The notes under the pieces are model-generated. The model did not search any database. It had not been told where the DNA came from and saw only the letters and a program-made list of their open reading frames with translations. From Comamonas sp. lk (GTDB lineage Bacteria; Pseudomonadota; Gammaproteobacteria; Burkholderiales; Burkholderiaceae_C), in assembly GCA_945869165.1 (NCBI GenBank), contig CAMBNY010000022.1:1-41088 (forward strand): DNA of 41,088 nt. The letters are read 5' to 3'. This document shows positions 8,159 to 20,704 of this stretch, piece by piece (position 1 is the stretch's first letter; each line of letters starts with the position of its first letter). Position numbers and translations under genes: made by a program.

Positions 8159-8851
8159 CTAACGCAGCCCGATCCCCACCAAAAAAGTCTCAGATGAGCG
8201 ATCCCTAGAGGCCTTGGGCTTATAGGGTTTGACGGTCTGAAAGGCCTCGCGAAAACGCGCTACCACCGCGTTGTAGCTGCCGCCATGGAACACTTTGGCC
8301 ACCAGCGCGCCCTGCTTTTTCATGTGGTTTTGGGCAAATTCAATGGCCAGTTCCACCAGGTATTCGACCCGGGCCGCATCGGCTGAGGAGATACCTGACA
8401 GGTTGGGGGCCATGTCCGAGACAACCAGATCAGCTTGGGCGCCGTCTAAGGCTAGTTCCAGCTTTTGCAGCGTATCGGCTTCGCGAAAATCGCCTTGGAT
8501 AAAGGTGACGCCTTCAATAGCCTCCATCGGCAATAGGTCCAGGCTGATAATTTTCCCGTCCAAAGCCCCAGCAGCGGCGCCCTGCGGGGCCAGGCGGCGG
8601 CGTAAATACTGGCTCCAGGCGCCGGGCGTGCAGCCCAGGTCCACCAGTACCTGACCGGGCTTGACCAGGCCGAAGACTTCGTCGATTTCTTTGAGTTTGT
8701 AGGCCGCCCGCGCCCGGTAGCCTTCGCGGGCCGCCAGCTTCACATAGGGGTCGTTGATATGGTCGTGCAGCCAGGCCTTGTTGACCTTGCCGCCGCGCGC
8801 CGCTTTGGCCGGAACGGGCGCAGAAGGCGAAGAGACGGACGGCTTTTTCAT
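8159..8851 (-). CDS. rlmE: 23S rRNA (uridine-2'-O-)-methyltransferase RlmE (FtsJ/RrmJ)
   Basis: 230 residues from the ATG at 8851. The frame stays open further upstream, but that part overlaps yhbY on the other strand and does not look like the family. Methylates U2552 of 23S rRNA in the 50S particle using S-adenosylmethionine. The SAM-binding motif is [14 protein letters not shown] (68-81). The K-D-K-E catalytic tetrad can be placed at Lys52, Asp146 (VSDMAPN), Lys186 (LVAKVFHGG) and Glu221 (SSETFLV). A basic, Pro/Ser-rich stretch of about 20 residues precedes the core. Its start is only 18 bases from the start of yhbY on the opposite strand. Confidence 0.94.
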   Translation of the reverse strand: MKKPSVSSPSAPVPAKAARGGKVNKAWLHDHINDPYVKLAAREGYRARAAYKLKEIDEVFGLVKPGQVLVDLGCTPGAWSQYLRRRLAPQGAAAGALDGKIISLDLLPMEAIEGVTFIQGDFREADTLQKLELALDGAQADLVVSDMAPNLSGISSADAARVEYLVELAIEFAQNHMKKQGALVAKVFHGGSYNAVVARFREAFQTVKPYKPKASRDRSSETFLVGIGLR

Positions 8852-8869
8852 TGCGCCGATAATAGACCC

Positions 8870-9349
8870 ATGCCCCTTATCCAACTCAGCCCTACAGAGC
8901 GCAAAGCGCAGCGGGCCCTGGCCCACCACCTTGACCCAGTGGTCATGGTCGGCGGCGATGGCCTCACCGCCAACGTAAAAAAAGAAACCGATGCTGCGCT
9001 CAATGCGCACGGCTTGATCAAAGTGCGGGTGTTTTCGGACGACCGCAGCGCCCGCGAAGCCATGTTTCAGACGCTGGCTGAGGAGCTGAGCGCCGCTCCG
9101 ATTCAGCACATCGGCAAACTGCTGGTGCTATGGCGACCGATGCCCGAAAAAGAAAAACTAGTCGATGAGGATCGCAAAGCGGGGCCGCGCGACTTCAAGG
9201 TCTTGAAGTACAGCAAACGCGCGGGGCAGCGACCTGAAGTTAAGACGCTGCGCGTGCTGGGCAACCAAAGGCTGACGCCTGGCGGCAATGTCAAGCGGGC
9301 CAAGCCGAAACCCAAAATTAGTCTGAAAAAACGCAGCCAGGGCGCTTAA
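8870..9349 (+). CDS. yhbY: YhbY-type RNA-binding ribosome assembly protein (CRM domain)
   Basis: 159 residues from the ATG at 8870. The CRM (CRS1-YhbY) domain fills residues 1-95: [20 protein letters not shown], then the GxxG-like GGDGLT, and the conserved [15 protein letters not shown]. YhbY binds pre-50S particles in E. coli. E. coli YhbY is about 97 residues, so this one has roughly 60 extra residues at the C-terminus. The extension is rich in Lys, Arg and Pro ([19 protein letters not shown] at the end) and looks like an rRNA-binding tail. It is read divergently from rlmE, a ribosome maturation gene, across an 18-base gap, so the promoters must lie inside the opposite coding regions. Confidence 0.88.
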   Translation: MPLIQLSPTERKAQRALAHHLDPVVMVGGDGLTANVKKETDAALNAHGLIKVRVFSDDRSAREAMFQTLAEELSAAPIQHIGKLLVLWRPMPEKEKLVDEDRKAGPRDFKVLKYSKRAGQRPEVKTLRVLGNQRLTPGGNVKRAKPKPKISLKKRSQGA

Positions 9350-9369
9350 GCGGAGGGTTTCATTCGATG

Positions 9370-9504
9370 TCACTGCAAAAAAGCGGCCTTCGCGGCGCTT
9401 GGGCAGTCTCCGAAGAATGCGCTTGAACCGGCCGCGTCACCTTGCTGATACTCGCGCAGCGCCTGTTGACTTGGGTCGCGGAGGGAAGTTGCAGCTTTCA
9501 ACAC
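9370..9504 (-). CDS. Doubtful small ORF directly after greA (44 aa)
   Basis: After the greA TAA the same frame stays open for another 45 codons. A GTG at 9504 and a TTG next to it are possible starts, but neither has a ribosome-binding site. The peptide (LRDPSQQALREYQQGDAAG..., ending ...AAKAAFLQ) has a protein-like composition, but I do not recognise it. An open run of this length occurs by chance roughly one time in ten. In related genomes a DUF4149 membrane protein often lies between greA and yhbY; this peptide does not resemble it. Confidence 0.2.
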   Translation of the reverse strand: MLKAATSLRDPSQQALREYQQGDAAGSSAFFGDCPSAAKAAFLQ

Positions 9505-9507
9505 AGC

Positions 9508-9984
9508 TTAGACATAGCGAACTGCTACGATTTCATAGGCTTTTTGCCCACCTGGCGCCATGACGATAGCGGTATCGCCCTCTTCCTTGCCGATGAGTGC
9601 GCGGGCAATGGGTGAACTGATATTGACCAAACCCAGTTTCAGGTCCGCTTCGTCTTCACCCACGATTTGGTAGGTAACCCGCTCGCCCGACTCCTCCGCC
9701 TCCAGGTCCACCGTGGTACCAAACACCACGCGGCCACCGGCGTCCAGCGCAGCGGGGTCGATCACCTGGGCCACAGACAATTTACCCTCGACCTCTTGAA
9801 TCCGACCTTCGATAAAACCTTGGCGGTCTTTGGCTGCATCGTATTCCGCGTTTTCACTCAAATCGCCTTGGGCACGGGCCTCCGAAATAGCGCTGATAAC
9901 CGCGGGTCGGTCGACGGTTTTAAGGCGGTGCAGCTCGGCTTTCAGGATCTCGGCGCCGCGTTTAGTAATTGGAATAGTGGCCAT
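9508..9984 (-). CDS. greA: Transcription elongation factor GreA
   Basis: 158 residues, the usual length, starting at MATIPITKRGAEIL. GreA enters the RNA polymerase secondary channel and stimulates cleavage of backtracked transcripts. The N-terminal coiled-coil hairpin carries the acidic tip GDLSENAEY, with Asp41 and Glu44 at the same positions as in E. coli. The C-terminal FKBP-like domain includes NISSPIARALIGKEEGD. An open frame extends upstream of the chosen ATG, but those residues are Cys-rich and not family-like. It follows carB on the same strand with a strong hairpin between them. Confidence 0.96.
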   Translation of the reverse strand: MATIPITKRGAEILKAELHRLKTVDRPAVISAISEARAQGDLSENAEYDAAKDRQGFIEGRIQEVEGKLSVAQVIDPAALDAGGRVVFGTTVDLEAEESGERVTYQIVGEDEADLKLGLVNISSPIARALIGKEEGDTAIVMAPGGQKAYEIVAVRYV

Positions 9985-10018
9985 CAGAAAACTCGTACAA
10001 CGGAGGTATATAAGTGAC

Positions 10019-10056
10019 GATGGACAGCAGCACTCCAAAGTGCGCTGCTGTCCATC
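10019..10056 (-). other. Long hairpin between carB and greA
   Basis: GATGGACAGCAGC pairs perfectly over 13 bp with GCTGCTGTCCATC; three more pairs lie inside a 2-base bulge, closing a 4-base loop. It starts 15 bases after the carB stop and ends 35 bases before the greA ATG. The T-run expected of a terminator is absent, so it may protect the carB 3' end, partly terminate, or set greA expression. Confidence 0.6.
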
Positions 10057-10070
10057 GGGTTAGGCGGCGA

Positions 10071-13325
<3,255 letters not shown>

Positions 13326-13397
13326 ACTTCTTTAACTCTCTCAAATTCTTCTTTAATGCAGTGGCGTCAAACCGTGCCCGCAACTCTTAATTCTTTA

Positions 13398-14054
13398 TCA
13401 GGCCAAACTGGCCCCGGCCAGCTTCACGCCGAACCACACAAACAAAGCGCCCACGGCGCTGGATAAACCGGCAGAAAGGCCTTGGCGTCGGCGGAAAGCA
13501 TCAGCAAGCCGCGCACCAGCAAAAATCAGGCAGCTCAGGTACACCGCACTGCATGTCATCACGATGGCGCTCAAAATCAAAAAAGGCACCCAGGGCTCGG
13601 GATAGGTCGGGTCGATGAATTGCACGAAAAAGGACAACAAAAACAAAATCGCCTTGGGATTGAGCACGCTGATGAGCAATGCCCTGCGAAAGGGGCTGGC
13701 CAGATGCACAGGTATTTCGGGTTCGCCAATAGCGGCATGCGCTTGACCCCGTAGGGAGGCCAGCGCGCCCCATACCAGTTGTACGCCGACCCAGGCCAGG
13801 TAGGCGGCGCCTGCATATTTCACGACCATAAACAATTCGGGGTAGCTGCGCATCAGGCCCGCCGCGCCTAGCCCTACCAGCGCCAACAATACGATATCGC
13901 CTAAAAACACGCCGAACGCACCCCGGTAAGCCGGCCTAACACCGCGTACCGTGGCAACCGAAAGGATGAAAAGTGAATTCGGGCCGGGCAGCAAAATAAT
14001 GCCGATCGCGCCGATCACATAGGTCCACAAGTCAGTGACGCCGTAAAAGCTCAC
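13398..14054 (-). CDS. leuE: LysE/RhtB-family amino-acid exporter (LeuE-like)
   Basis: 218 residues with about six hydrophobic membrane segments. The N-terminal signature [20 protein letters not shown] with GxxxPGPN is diagnostic of the LysE/RhtB family; further on [15 protein letters not shown] is the second conserved block. These are inner-membrane exporters of neutral or basic amino acids. The LeuE name rests on similarity in size and motif and on the known carA-leuE-carB order in this bacterial group; the substrate is not proven. The ATG overlaps the carA stop by four bases, so it is translated with carA, and carB follows 72 bases later. Why an exporter sits between the two carbamoyl-phosphate synthase subunits is not clear. 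Confidence 0.87.
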   Translation of the reverse strand: MSFYGVTDLWTYVIGAIGIILLPGPNSLFILSVATVRGVRPAYRGAFGVFLGDIVLLALVGLGAAGLMRSYPELFMVVKYAGAAYLAWVGVQLVWGALASLRGQAHAAIGEPEIPVHLASPFRRALLISVLNPKAILFLLSFFVQFIDPTYPEPWVPFLILSAIVMTCSAVYLSCLIFAGARLADAFRRRQGLSAGLSSAVGALFVWFGVKLAGASLA

Positions 14055-15217
14055 GCGCGCGCCTCCATCCCCCGGATGAAACGGTCAAACAAATAGGCAA
14101 TGTCATGCGGCCCCGGTGAAGCCTCGGGGTGCCCCTGGAAACAAAACGCGGGTTTGTCGGTGCGTTCCAGGCCCTGAATCGTGTTGTCAAACAGGCTGAT
14201 ATGGGTGGCGCGCAAATTGGCGGGTAAGGAGTCCGGGTCCACGGCAAAGCCATGGTTTTGGCTGGTGATGCTGACCCGGCCCGTGGACAGCTCTTTGACC
14301 GGGTGGTTGGCGCCGTGGTGGCCGAACTTCATTTTGAAAGTTTTAGCGCCCGAAGCCAGCGCCATGATTTGGTGGCCCAGGCAAATGCCAAAAGTGGGCA
14401 GGCCCGATTCGATCAACTCGGCAGCGGCCGCAATCGCATAGTCGCAGGGCTGCGGATCGCCAGGGCCGTTGCTCAGAAACACACCATCCGGTTGCAAGGC
14501 CTGCACCGCTTGGGCGGAGGTTTGCGCGGGCACGACCGTCAATTGGCAGCCCCGTGCTGCCAGCATACGCAAGATGTTGCTCTTGACGCCGAAGTCGTAG
14601 GCAACGACATGGAAGCGGGGTGTCTCGGCTTGGGCATAACCCGTGCCCAAAGCCCATTCGGCCTCAGACCAAGTAGAGGTCTCGGAAGCCGTAACCACCT
14701 TGGCCAGATCCAAACCGGCCATGGAGGGTGCGCTGCGGGCCAATTCGACCGCTTGCGCGATCCGGTTCGAGTCAGGCAGTTGACCAACTTCCAGCGCAAG
14801 AATGCAGCCGTTTTGTGCACCGTGTTCGCGCAAGTGGCGCGTCAATGCGCGGGTGTCGATATTGGCAATCGCCACGGTACCGTGGTCGCGCAAGTAGGTG
14901 CTCAGGTCGCGCGTGCTGCGGAAATTGGAAGCCACCAGGGGCAGGTCTTTGATCACCAAACCGGCAGCATGGACGCGGCTGGACTCAACATCTTCCGGGT
15001 TCGTGCCGTAATTGCCAATATGCGGATAGGTCAGCGTCACGATCTGCTGGCAGTAGCTGGGGTCGGTCAGGATTTCTTGGTAACCGGTCATGGAGGTGTT
15101 AAAGACAACCTCACCGAGGGTAGAACCGGCTGCGCCTATGGATTGGCCGGTAAATACGGCGCCATCGGCGAGCGCCAGAATGGCAGAAGGGGAATTTCCC
15201 TTGAGAGACAAAAGCAC
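14051..15217 (-). CDS. carA: Carbamoyl-phosphate synthase small subunit (glutaminase)
   Basis: 388 residues from a GTG at 15217, chosen because GGAG precedes it by six bases and the protein then begins [19 protein letters not shown], as in relatives. A TTG 11 codons upstream is possible. The N-terminal domain ([24 protein letters not shown]) docks on CarB. The C-terminal class I amidotransferase domain has the nucleophile Cys279 in FGICLGHQ and the His363/Glu365 pair in QGHPEASPG. It supplies ammonia from glutamine to CarB. The stop codon overlaps the start of the exporter gene. The 170 bases upstream hold a possible -10 and a leader hairpin. Confidence 0.97.
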   Translation of the reverse strand: MLLSLKGNSPSAILALADGAVFTGQSIGAAGSTLGEVVFNTSMTGYQEILTDPSYCQQIVTLTYPHIGNYGTNPEDVESSRVHAAGLVIKDLPLVASNFRSTRDLSTYLRDHGTVAIANIDTRALTRHLREHGAQNGCILALEVGQLPDSNRIAQAVELARSAPSMAGLDLAKVVTASETSTWSEAEWALGTGYAQAETPRFHVVAYDFGVKSNILRMLAARGCQLTVVPAQTSAQAVQALQPDGVFLSNGPGDPQPCDYAIAAAAELIESGLPTFGICLGHQIMALASGAKTFKMKFGHHGANHPVKELSTGRVSITSQNHGFAVDPDSLPANLRATHISLFDNTIQGLERTDKPAFCFQGHPEASPGPHDIAYLFDRFIRGMEARA

Positions 15218-15254
15218 GGGCTTCTCCGAGTCGTTTACGGGTGCGCCCAAGCGC

Positions 15255-15271
15255 CCAGAGGAGGCCTCTGG
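15255..15271 (-). other. Hairpin in the carA leader
   Basis: CCAGAGG and CCTCTGG form a perfect 7-bp stem with a 3-base loop, about 40 bases upstream of the carA GTG. It may be a leader structure; no pyrimidine-type attenuator with a U-run is visible. Confidence 0.35.
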
Positions 15272-15339
15272 CAGCTGTAATTGATAGGGGATGGTGCTTT
15301 GGAAGCGCTTGGGAAACGCCGGGTTCCGGAAAGCCGCTC

Positions 15340-15345
15340 ATTCTA
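15340..15345 (-). promoter_or_regulatory. Possible carA -10 element
   Basis: TAGAAT on the minus strand matches TATAAT in five of six positions, about 120 bases before carA. No good -35 lies 16-18 bases upstream, so this is a weak call. Confidence 0.25.
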
Positions 15346-15387
15346 ACCGAGGGCTTTTAGGTCCTGTGGTTGGCGGGGTATGGGGCT

Positions 15388-16164
15388 TCAGCGCGCCCCA
15401 AAGCCCGCAGCGCTGGCATGCAGGCAGATGGCGGCGGCGGCAGCCACATTAAGCGATTCCTCCCCACCGGGCTGGCCGATGCGCACTTGCAGGGCGGCGC
15501 GCGCTAACAAAGCGGGAGAAACGCCCTGCCCTTCGTGCCCGAAGACCCAGGCGCAGGGAAATGGCAAGCGCGCGTCTTGTATCAGCGCGCCCGTGTGGGA
15601 ACTGGTGACCAGCAAGGGAATTTGCAAGCTCTTCAGCGCATCCGCGTCCACGGCCTCGAACAAGGTCAAGCCGAAATGCGCGCCCATGCCCGCGCGCAAT
15701 ACTTTGGGCGACCAGAGCGCTGCCGTCTCGCGCAAGGCGATCACCTGTTTGAAGCCAAAGGCGGCCGCGCTGCGCAAAATGGAGCCCACATTACCGGCAT
15801 CCTGCACCCGGTCTAGCACCACGCTGGCGGCCGCCACGTCCAGCGCACCCTGCACAGGCAAATCCAGCACAAAGCCGATGGCGGAAGGTGATTCGAGCGC
15901 GCTGATACTTTTGAACAATGCGGCGGGCAGCACCAGGGTGTTTGGCGCTTGCCCCGCCCAAGGCGACTGGCCATCGGCCCACAGACTTTGAGCCACTACC
16001 GCCATGGCGGGCCTTGCTCCGCGCAACAAAGCGGCGGTACATAAATGTTCGCCTTCCACCCAAACCTGCCCTGATTTGCGGTAGCCGGTGTTGTCCCCCG
16101 CGAGTTTGCGCAAAGCGCGCAACTGCGGGTTATCGCGTGAGCTGATGAATTGCGGCGCAGTCAC
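15388..16164 (-). CDS. SpoU/TrmH-family RNA 2'-O-methyltransferase
   Basis: 258 residues from the GTG at 16164, which overlaps the rnhB stop codon (GTGA). The N-terminal substrate-binding domain runs to about residue 95 ([26 protein letters not shown]). The SPOUT domain carries the three SpoU motifs: [16 protein letters not shown] (motif 1), [10 protein letters not shown] (motif 2) and [14 protein letters not shown] (motif 3), which together build the trefoil-knot SAM site. It probably methylates a ribose in rRNA (RlmB-like), but tRNA targets cannot be excluded. It is the last gene of the lipid A/rnhB run. An alternative upstream start would overlap rnhB more deeply and adds residues unlike the family. 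Confidence 0.88.
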   Translation of the reverse strand: MTAPQFISSRDNPQLRALRKLAGDNTGYRKSGQVWVEGEHLCTAALLRGARPAMAVVAQSLWADGQSPWAGQAPNTLVLPAALFKSISALESPSAIGFVLDLPVQGALDVAAASVVLDRVQDAGNVGSILRSAAAFGFKQVIALRETAALWSPKVLRAGMGAHFGLTLFEAVDADALKSLQIPLLVTSSHTGALIQDARLPFPCAWVFGHEGQGVSPALLARAALQVRIGQPGGEESLNVAAAAAICLHASAAGFGAR

Positions 16165-16772
16165 GCCAACAAGGCGGCCACCGGACCGAAAGTTTTGCGG
16201 TGCTGTGGGCAAGGCCCGTGGACACGCAGCGCCGCCAGGTGCACGGCGGTGGGATAACCCTTGTGTGAGTCAAACCCATACTGCGGAAATTCCAGGTGGT
16301 ATTGGGCGCACCAGCGGTCGCGGCTGACCTTGGCTAATATAGACGCTGCAGAAATCGCCGCCACTTTGCTATCGCCTTTCACAATGGCCTCAGCGCGGAT
16401 GTCTAACACCGGGAGACGATTGCCATCGACCAGTACCAGCTTGGGCGGCAAACGCAATCCTAGGACCGCGCGACGCATGGCCAGCATGGTGGCCTGCAAA
16501 ATATTGAGTTCGTCAATTTCTTCGACGCAGGCCTGCGCTACTGAAAAGCAAAGGGCCTTGGCGCGTATTTCATCAAACAAAAAATCTCGCCGCTTGGCCG
16601 TGAGCGTTTTGGAGTCTGCCAGATAGCGAATCGGGTGCTTCTCGTCGAGGATGACGGCTGCCGCCATCACCGGCCCAGCCAAGGGCCCACGCCCCGCCTC
16701 GTCAACGCCGGCCACTAGGCCGCCAGCCTCCCATCGGAGGGCAGTTTGAACAGGGCCGGATGGCTTAGGCAT
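16161..16772 (-). CDS. rnhB: Ribonuclease HII
   Basis: 203 residues. Cuts RNA in RNA-DNA hybrids and single ribonucleotides in DNA. The signature [14 protein letters not shown] gives Asp24 and Glu25; VDGN gives Asp116 and KGDSK gives Asp134, completing the DEDD site. The GRG loop that reads the ribonucleotide junction is intact. The start codon overlaps the end of lpxB by eight bases and the stop overlaps the next gene by four, so it is tightly coupled on both sides. Confidence 0.96.
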   Translation of the reverse strand: MPKPSGPVQTALRWEAGGLVAGVDEAGRGPLAGPVMAAAVILDEKHPIRYLADSKTLTAKRRDFLFDEIRAKALCFSVAQACVEEIDELNILQATMLAMRRAVLGLRLPPKLVLVDGNRLPVLDIRAEAIVKGDSKVAAISAASILAKVSRDRWCAQYHLEFPQYGFDSHKGYPTAVHLAALRVHGPCPQHRKTFGPVAALLA

Positions 16773-17934
16773 GGAGCATATTGTCTATGGCCTGGACCGC
16801 CAGCGTGCCGGTGTCGCGCCGCAGGCTCTGGTGCAAGGTATCAAAGCGCAATTCAAGGTGGCGCAAAACCGCAGGGTCCGCGCGCTTGCAATCTAGCCAA
16901 TGCAAAGAGGCAGCAGCCAGCGCTTGGGGCGTGGCTTGGTCTTGCAAAAACTCAGGAACTATAAATTCACCACTCAAAATATTGGGCAAGCCCACCCAAG
17001 GTTGTAAACGCTTACGCCGCATCCACTGCCAGCTCAAGGCGCCCATGCGGTAGGTGATCACCATGGGGCGCTTGAACAAAGCCGCCTCCAAGGTAGCGGT
17101 ACCACTAGCGATCAAGGTGGCATCACAGGCCGCTAACACCGTGTGCGATTGGCCAGACACGATTTGCACCCGATCAGCCATGGCGCTGCCCTTTGCTGCA
17201 TGGGTGATCAGGGTCTCTAGGCCCGGCACTGCGGGCAGCACGAATTTGACATGGGGCCTAGCCTGCGCGATAAGCATAGCTGCCTGAAAAAACAAGGGGG
17301 CGAGGTGCCGGATTTCGGAGCGGCGGCTGCCGGGCAATAGGGCCAGCACATCGTCCTCTGGCCCCAGACCTAGCTGTTGCCGAGCGGCTGCACGATCGAT
17401 TTGCAAAGGAATGCGTTCGGCAAGCGGGTGACCCACATAAGTGGCGGCGATGCCGTGCTGTGCAAGTAATGCCGGCTCAAAGGGAAACAGGCACAGTACA
17501 TGGTCCACACTGCGCCGCATGGTGCGTAAACGCTCGGGGCGCCAGGCCCAGACCGAGGGGCAGACAAAGTGCATGGTTTTGACGCCACGCACGCGCAGAT
17601 TCGCTTCGAGGTCAAGATTGAAATCAGGCGCATCGACGCCGATAAAAAGCGATGGCGGGTTCACGGCTAATCGTGCAAACAACTGTTTGCGAATACCGAC
17701 AATTTCGCGGTAGCGCAGCAGCACATCCCAGCCAAACCCATGTACCGCCAGTTTGTGGTGCGGCCACCAGGCCTCAAAGCCCTGCGCGGCCATCCCTGGG
17801 CCGCCTATGCCAAAGGCTGGCACACCCGGCCAGCGCCCATGTACCGCCTGCAACAACAAGGCCGCCAGCATGTCGCCGGAGGCTTCACCCGCCACCAGGG
17901 CCAATGCATTGAGCGCTGCAGGCGGGTGGCTCAC
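16765..17934 (-). CDS. lpxB: Lipid-A-disaccharide synthase
   Basis: 389 residues from a GTG at 17934, two bases after the lpxA stop; a longer open frame upstream only overlaps lpxA. LpxB joins UDP-diacylglucosamine and lipid X to make the lipid A disaccharide at the inner membrane. Family landmarks include [14 protein letters not shown] near the N-terminus, [42 protein letters not shown] and, in the UDP-sugar site, [19 protein letters not shown]. It lies in the usual lpxD-fabZ-lpxA-lpxB order. Confidence 0.96.
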   Translation of the reverse strand: MSHPPAALNALALVAGEASGDMLAALLLQAVHGRWPGVPAFGIGGPGMAAQGFEAWWPHHKLAVHGFGWDVLLRYREIVGIRKQLFARLAVNPPSLFIGVDAPDFNLDLEANLRVRGVKTMHFVCPSVWAWRPERLRTMRRSVDHVLCLFPFEPALLAQHGIAATYVGHPLAERIPLQIDRAAARQQLGLGPEDDVLALLPGSRRSEIRHLAPLFFQAAMLIAQARPHVKFVLPAVPGLETLITHAAKGSAMADRVQIVSGQSHTVLAACDATLIASGTATLEAALFKRPMVITYRMGALSWQWMRRKRLQPWVGLPNILSGEFIVPEFLQDQATPQALAAASLHWLDCKRADPAVLRHLELRFDTLHQSLRRDTGTLAVQAIDNMLHA

Positions 17935-17936
17935 GG

Positions 17937-18731
17937 TCAGCGAACAATACCGCGCTGGGTACTGGTCTGTTGGAGGAAATCGTTCATCATGCGCACGTCG
18001 GGCTCGCACTGCGGCTGTGCTTGGTAGATATTTTCAATCTGGGTTTGCGCAGCCTCGAGACTCAGATCCTGACGGTACAAGGCTTTGTGCATGGCTTTGA
18101 CGCCGGCGATACGCTCTGGCGAGAAGCCGCGCCTGCGCAATCCTTCGTAATTCATAGACCGCGCAGCCGCGGGCTGGCCTTGGCACATCACAAAAGGCGG
18201 CAGATCGGCAAACAGCAAAGAACACATGGCCGTCATGCTGTGGGCACCTAGACGGACAAACTGGTGTACTACCGTGAAGCCGCCCAATATCACCCAATCG
18301 CCCACTTGCACATGACCAGCCAATTGCGAGTTGTTGGCAAAAATGGTGTTGCTTCCGACCTGGCAGTCGTGTGCCAGATGCACATAGGCCATGATCCAGT
18401 TGTCATCACCCACTCGCGTCACGCCCACGTCGCCGGGTGAGCCGATATTGAAAGTGCAAAACTCGCGGATGGTGTTGCGGTCGCCAATAATCAACTCACA
18501 CGGCTCGCCGCCGTACTTTTTATCTTGGGGGATGGCACCCAGCGAGTTGAACTGAAAGATCCGGTTATCACGGCCGATGGTGGTGTGGCCTTCAATGACG
18601 CAATGGGGGCCAACCGAGGTACCCGAACCAATGCGCACATGCGGACCGATCACCGTGTACGGGCCAACCGTCACGCTCGCATCAAGCTCAGCGCCCGCAT
18701 CAACTAAGGCGGTGGGATGAATGCCGCCCAT
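17937..18731 (-). CDS. lpxA: UDP-N-acetylglucosamine O-acyltransferase
   Basis: 264 residues (E. coli 262). First step of lipid A synthesis: transfers a hydroxyacyl chain from ACP to UDP-GlcNAc. The N-terminal two thirds is a left-handed parallel beta-helix of hexapeptide repeats ([21 protein letters not shown] and so on); the rest is the helical C-terminal domain. The catalytic base is His121 in [10 protein letters not shown], equivalent to E. coli His125. The start [10 protein letters not shown] lies one base after the fabZ stop; the open frame extends 11 codons upstream into fabZ, which I reject. Confidence 0.97.
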   Translation of the reverse strand: MGGIHPTALVDAGAELDASVTVGPYTVIGPHVRIGSGTSVGPHCVIEGHTTIGRDNRIFQFNSLGAIPQDKKYGGEPCELIIGDRNTIREFCTFNIGSPGDVGVTRVGDDNWIMAYVHLAHDCQVGSNTIFANNSQLAGHVQVGDWVILGGFTVVHQFVRLGAHSMTAMCSLLFADLPPFVMCQGQPAAARSMNYEGLRRRGFSPERIAGVKAMHKALYRQDLSLEAAQTQIENIYQAQPQCEPDVRMMNDFLQQTSTQRGIVR

Positions 18732-18732
18732 A

Positions 18733-19182
18733 TCAGTCCTTGGGTGCAATACTGCGCATTGCACACGTCAGTTCAGCTTCCACTGCAGTCTCGCCGGCCA
18801 CACTGGCGCGGGTCTTGAATTTAAAAATGCCCGCTTTCATACGCAGTAATTCGACTTCCAAAAGTAGTTGGTCGCCCGGCTCCACCGGGCGTTTAAAGCG
18901 TGCACCATCAATCCCAGCAAAGTAATACACCGATTGGTCATCGGGCGAAGCATCCAAGGCGTCGAATGCCAGTAAGGCTGCCGCCTGGGCCAGCGCTTCG
19001 AGCATCAACACGCCGGGCATCACCGGGCGGTGCGGAAAGTGCCCCTCGAAGAAAGGCTCATTGATGGTCACGTTTTTCAGGGCTTTGATGGTCTTGCCTT
19101 TTTCGATCTCCAACACGCGGTCCACCATCAAAAACGGGTAGCGGTGCGGCAATTGTTTGAGAATCTGGTGGATATCCATCAT
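18733..19182 (-). CDS. fabZ: 3-hydroxyacyl-ACP dehydratase
   Basis: 149 residues with a hot-dog fold. Dehydrates hydroxyacyl-ACP in fatty-acid elongation and so competes with LpxA and LpxD for the same hydroxyacyl pool. The active site is visible as [17 protein letters not shown], with His48 and Glu62. The N-terminus [17 protein letters not shown] is standard. The start codon overlaps the lpxD stop by four bases (ATGA), and lpxA begins one base after its stop, giving strict coupling. Confidence 0.97.
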   Translation of the reverse strand: MMDIHQILKQLPHRYPFLMVDRVLEIEKGKTIKALKNVTINEPFFEGHFPHRPVMPGVLMLEALAQAAALLAFDALDASPDDQSVYYFAGIDGARFKRPVEPGDQLLLEVELLRMKAGIFKFKTRASVAGETAVEAELTCAMRSIAPKD

Positions 19183-20171
19183 TTTTTGAGCTCACTTTCG
19201 AGTTGTTTGATGCGCTCGCGTAGGCGGTGCAGTTGTTTGAGCGAGGCGGCATTGCGCTCCCAGTTGGCATTTTCATCAAGCGGGAAAATGCCGGTGTAGT
19301 GGCCTGGCTTGCTAATCGACTTACTGACCAGCGTGCCGGCCGAGATGTGTACATGGGCGGCGATTTCCAAATGCCCCAACACAATCGCGCCGCCGCCAAT
19401 CGTGCACTGTGGGCCGATAACCGCACTACCGGCAATACCGGCACAGCCCGCTATCGCCGTGTTGCGCCCAATGCGCACGTTGTGCCCGACCTGAATCAAA
19501 TTGTCCAGCTTCACCCCGTCTTCAATAACGGTGTCGCGCAGTGCGCCTCGGTCAATACAAGTGTTGGCACCAATTTCCACATCGTCGCCAATGGAAACCG
19601 CACCCAATTGCTCAATTTTTTCCCAACGGTCTGCGTCCAGCGCAAAACCAAAGCCGTCAGCGCCAATCACCACACCCGAATGCAGCAAGCAGCGTTGTCC
19701 AATGGTGCAGTCTTCGCCTACCGTAACCCTCGACCGCAGCTGCGTGCGGGCGCCAATGCGCGCGCCGCGCTCTACCACGCAAAGCGGTCCGATCTGAGCA
19801 CTAGGATGCACTTGGGCCGATACATCCACCACCGCACTGGGGTGCACGCCACCCCGGGGCATAAGAGCGTCGCGTTGCGCATCAAGGGCTTTACGCCAGA
19901 GTTGCGTCAGGCGTGCGAAATAAAGGTAAGGCGATTCCGAAACAATGCATGCGCCACGGGCTATAGCAATGTCTTTGAGATCAGGGGGCACGATGACACA
20001 TGCTGCCTGACTGCTTACCAAACCCTGTCGATACTTGGGGTGGCTGACAAAACTCATCGCCTCAGGCCCGGCACTTTCCAGCGAGGCCAAAACCTGAATC
20101 AGCGTATTGCCATCCCCGTGCAGCTCGCCGCCGAGTGCTGCAATGATGTCGTGCAGGCGGATGTCAGGCAC
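19179..20171 (-). CDS. lpxD: UDP-3-O-acylglucosamine N-acyltransferase
   Basis: 330 residues. Third step of lipid A synthesis: adds the second hydroxyacyl chain to the glucosamine nitrogen. The N-terminal uridine-binding domain ([17 protein letters not shown]..., [12 protein letters not shown]) is followed by a left-handed beta-helix of hexapeptide repeats ([20 protein letters not shown] onward) with the conserved QVGHNVRIG, where the catalytic His sits. A short C-terminal helix ([20 protein letters not shown]) ends the protein, as in E. coli. It begins 20 bases after skp. Confidence 0.96.
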   Translation of the reverse strand: MPDIRLHDIIAALGGELHGDGNTLIQVLASLESAGPEAMSFVSHPKYRQGLVSSQAACVIVPPDLKDIAIARGACIVSESPYLYFARLTQLWRKALDAQRDALMPRGGVHPSAVVDVSAQVHPSAQIGPLCVVERGARIGARTQLRSRVTVGEDCTIGQRCLLHSGVVIGADGFGFALDADRWEKIEQLGAVSIGDDVEIGANTCIDRGALRDTVIEDGVKLDNLIQVGHNVRIGRNTAIAGCAGIAGSAVIGPQCTIGGGAIVLGHLEIAAHVHISAGTLVSKSISKPGHYTGIFPLDENANWERNAASLKQLHRLRERIKQLESELKK

Positions 20172-20191
20172 TCAAGTACGCGGGTTCCAGC

Positions 20192-20704
20192 TTACTTGGC
20201 GCCCGATGTATTCAAAAGCTTAAGCACCTTGTCGGTAATGTCATGGCGCCCGTTGCTGTAAACCACTTCCTGTACGACTAAATCATACTTTTCGTCATCG
20301 GCCACTTTGCGCACTGCTTTGTTAGCCTTTTCAAGTACTTGCTGCAATTCTTCATTGCGCCTGCCGTTGAGATCTTCCTGGTACTCGCGCTGCTTTCGCT
20401 GCAAGTCACGGTTTAGCTCTGCGCCTTCTTTTTGCCGCGCAGCCCGCTGCGATTCGGTCAGGGTCGGGGCATCGCGGTCAAACTTTTCGCTGAAGGTCTT
20501 GAGCGTCTGCTGCAAGTCGGTCAGCTCCTTGCCGCGCTTAGAAAACTCCTGCTCCAGCTTGGCTTGCGCTGCTTTGGCAATCGCCGACTCGGTAGTGATA
20601 CGCTGCGTATTGATGTACGCAAGCCTGGATTCTTGCGATAGAGCAGAAGACAATAAGCTTGCAGAAAGCAGCACGAAAGCCAGAAATTGATTAGGACATT
20701 TCAT
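20192..20704 (-). CDS. skp: Periplasmic chaperone Skp/OmpH family
   Basis: 170 residues. The signal peptide is about residues 1-24 (MKCPNQFLAFVLLSASLLSSALSQ). The mature protein begins with the short beta segment LAYINTQRI and then a long, charged, heptad-patterned region (about 45-140) that forms the jellyfish-like tentacles of the trimer; it ends in YDLVVQEVVYSNGRHDITDKVL. Skp holds unfolded outer-membrane proteins in the periplasm for delivery to BamA, whose gene is immediately upstream and overlaps by one base (TGATG). The lack of a cysteine or lipobox argues for a soluble protein. Confidence 0.93.
   Translation of the reverse strand: MKCPNQFLAFVLLSASLLSSALSQESRLAYINTQRITTESAIAKAAQAKLEQEFSKRGKELTDLQQTLKTFSEKFDRDAPTLTESQRAARQKEGAELNRDLQRKQREYQEDLNGRRNEELQQVLEKANKAVRKVADDEKYDLVVQEVVYSNGRHDITDKVLKLLNTSGAK

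Noticed and set aside
8852..9109. 86-residue N-terminal extension of RlmE
   Set aside because: Overlaps yhbY in full, is not family-like, and a good family-like start exists at 8851.
14252..15280. 342-codon plus-strand open frame opposite carA
   Set aside because: Antisense shadow of a highly conserved gene; no family motif and no start signal.
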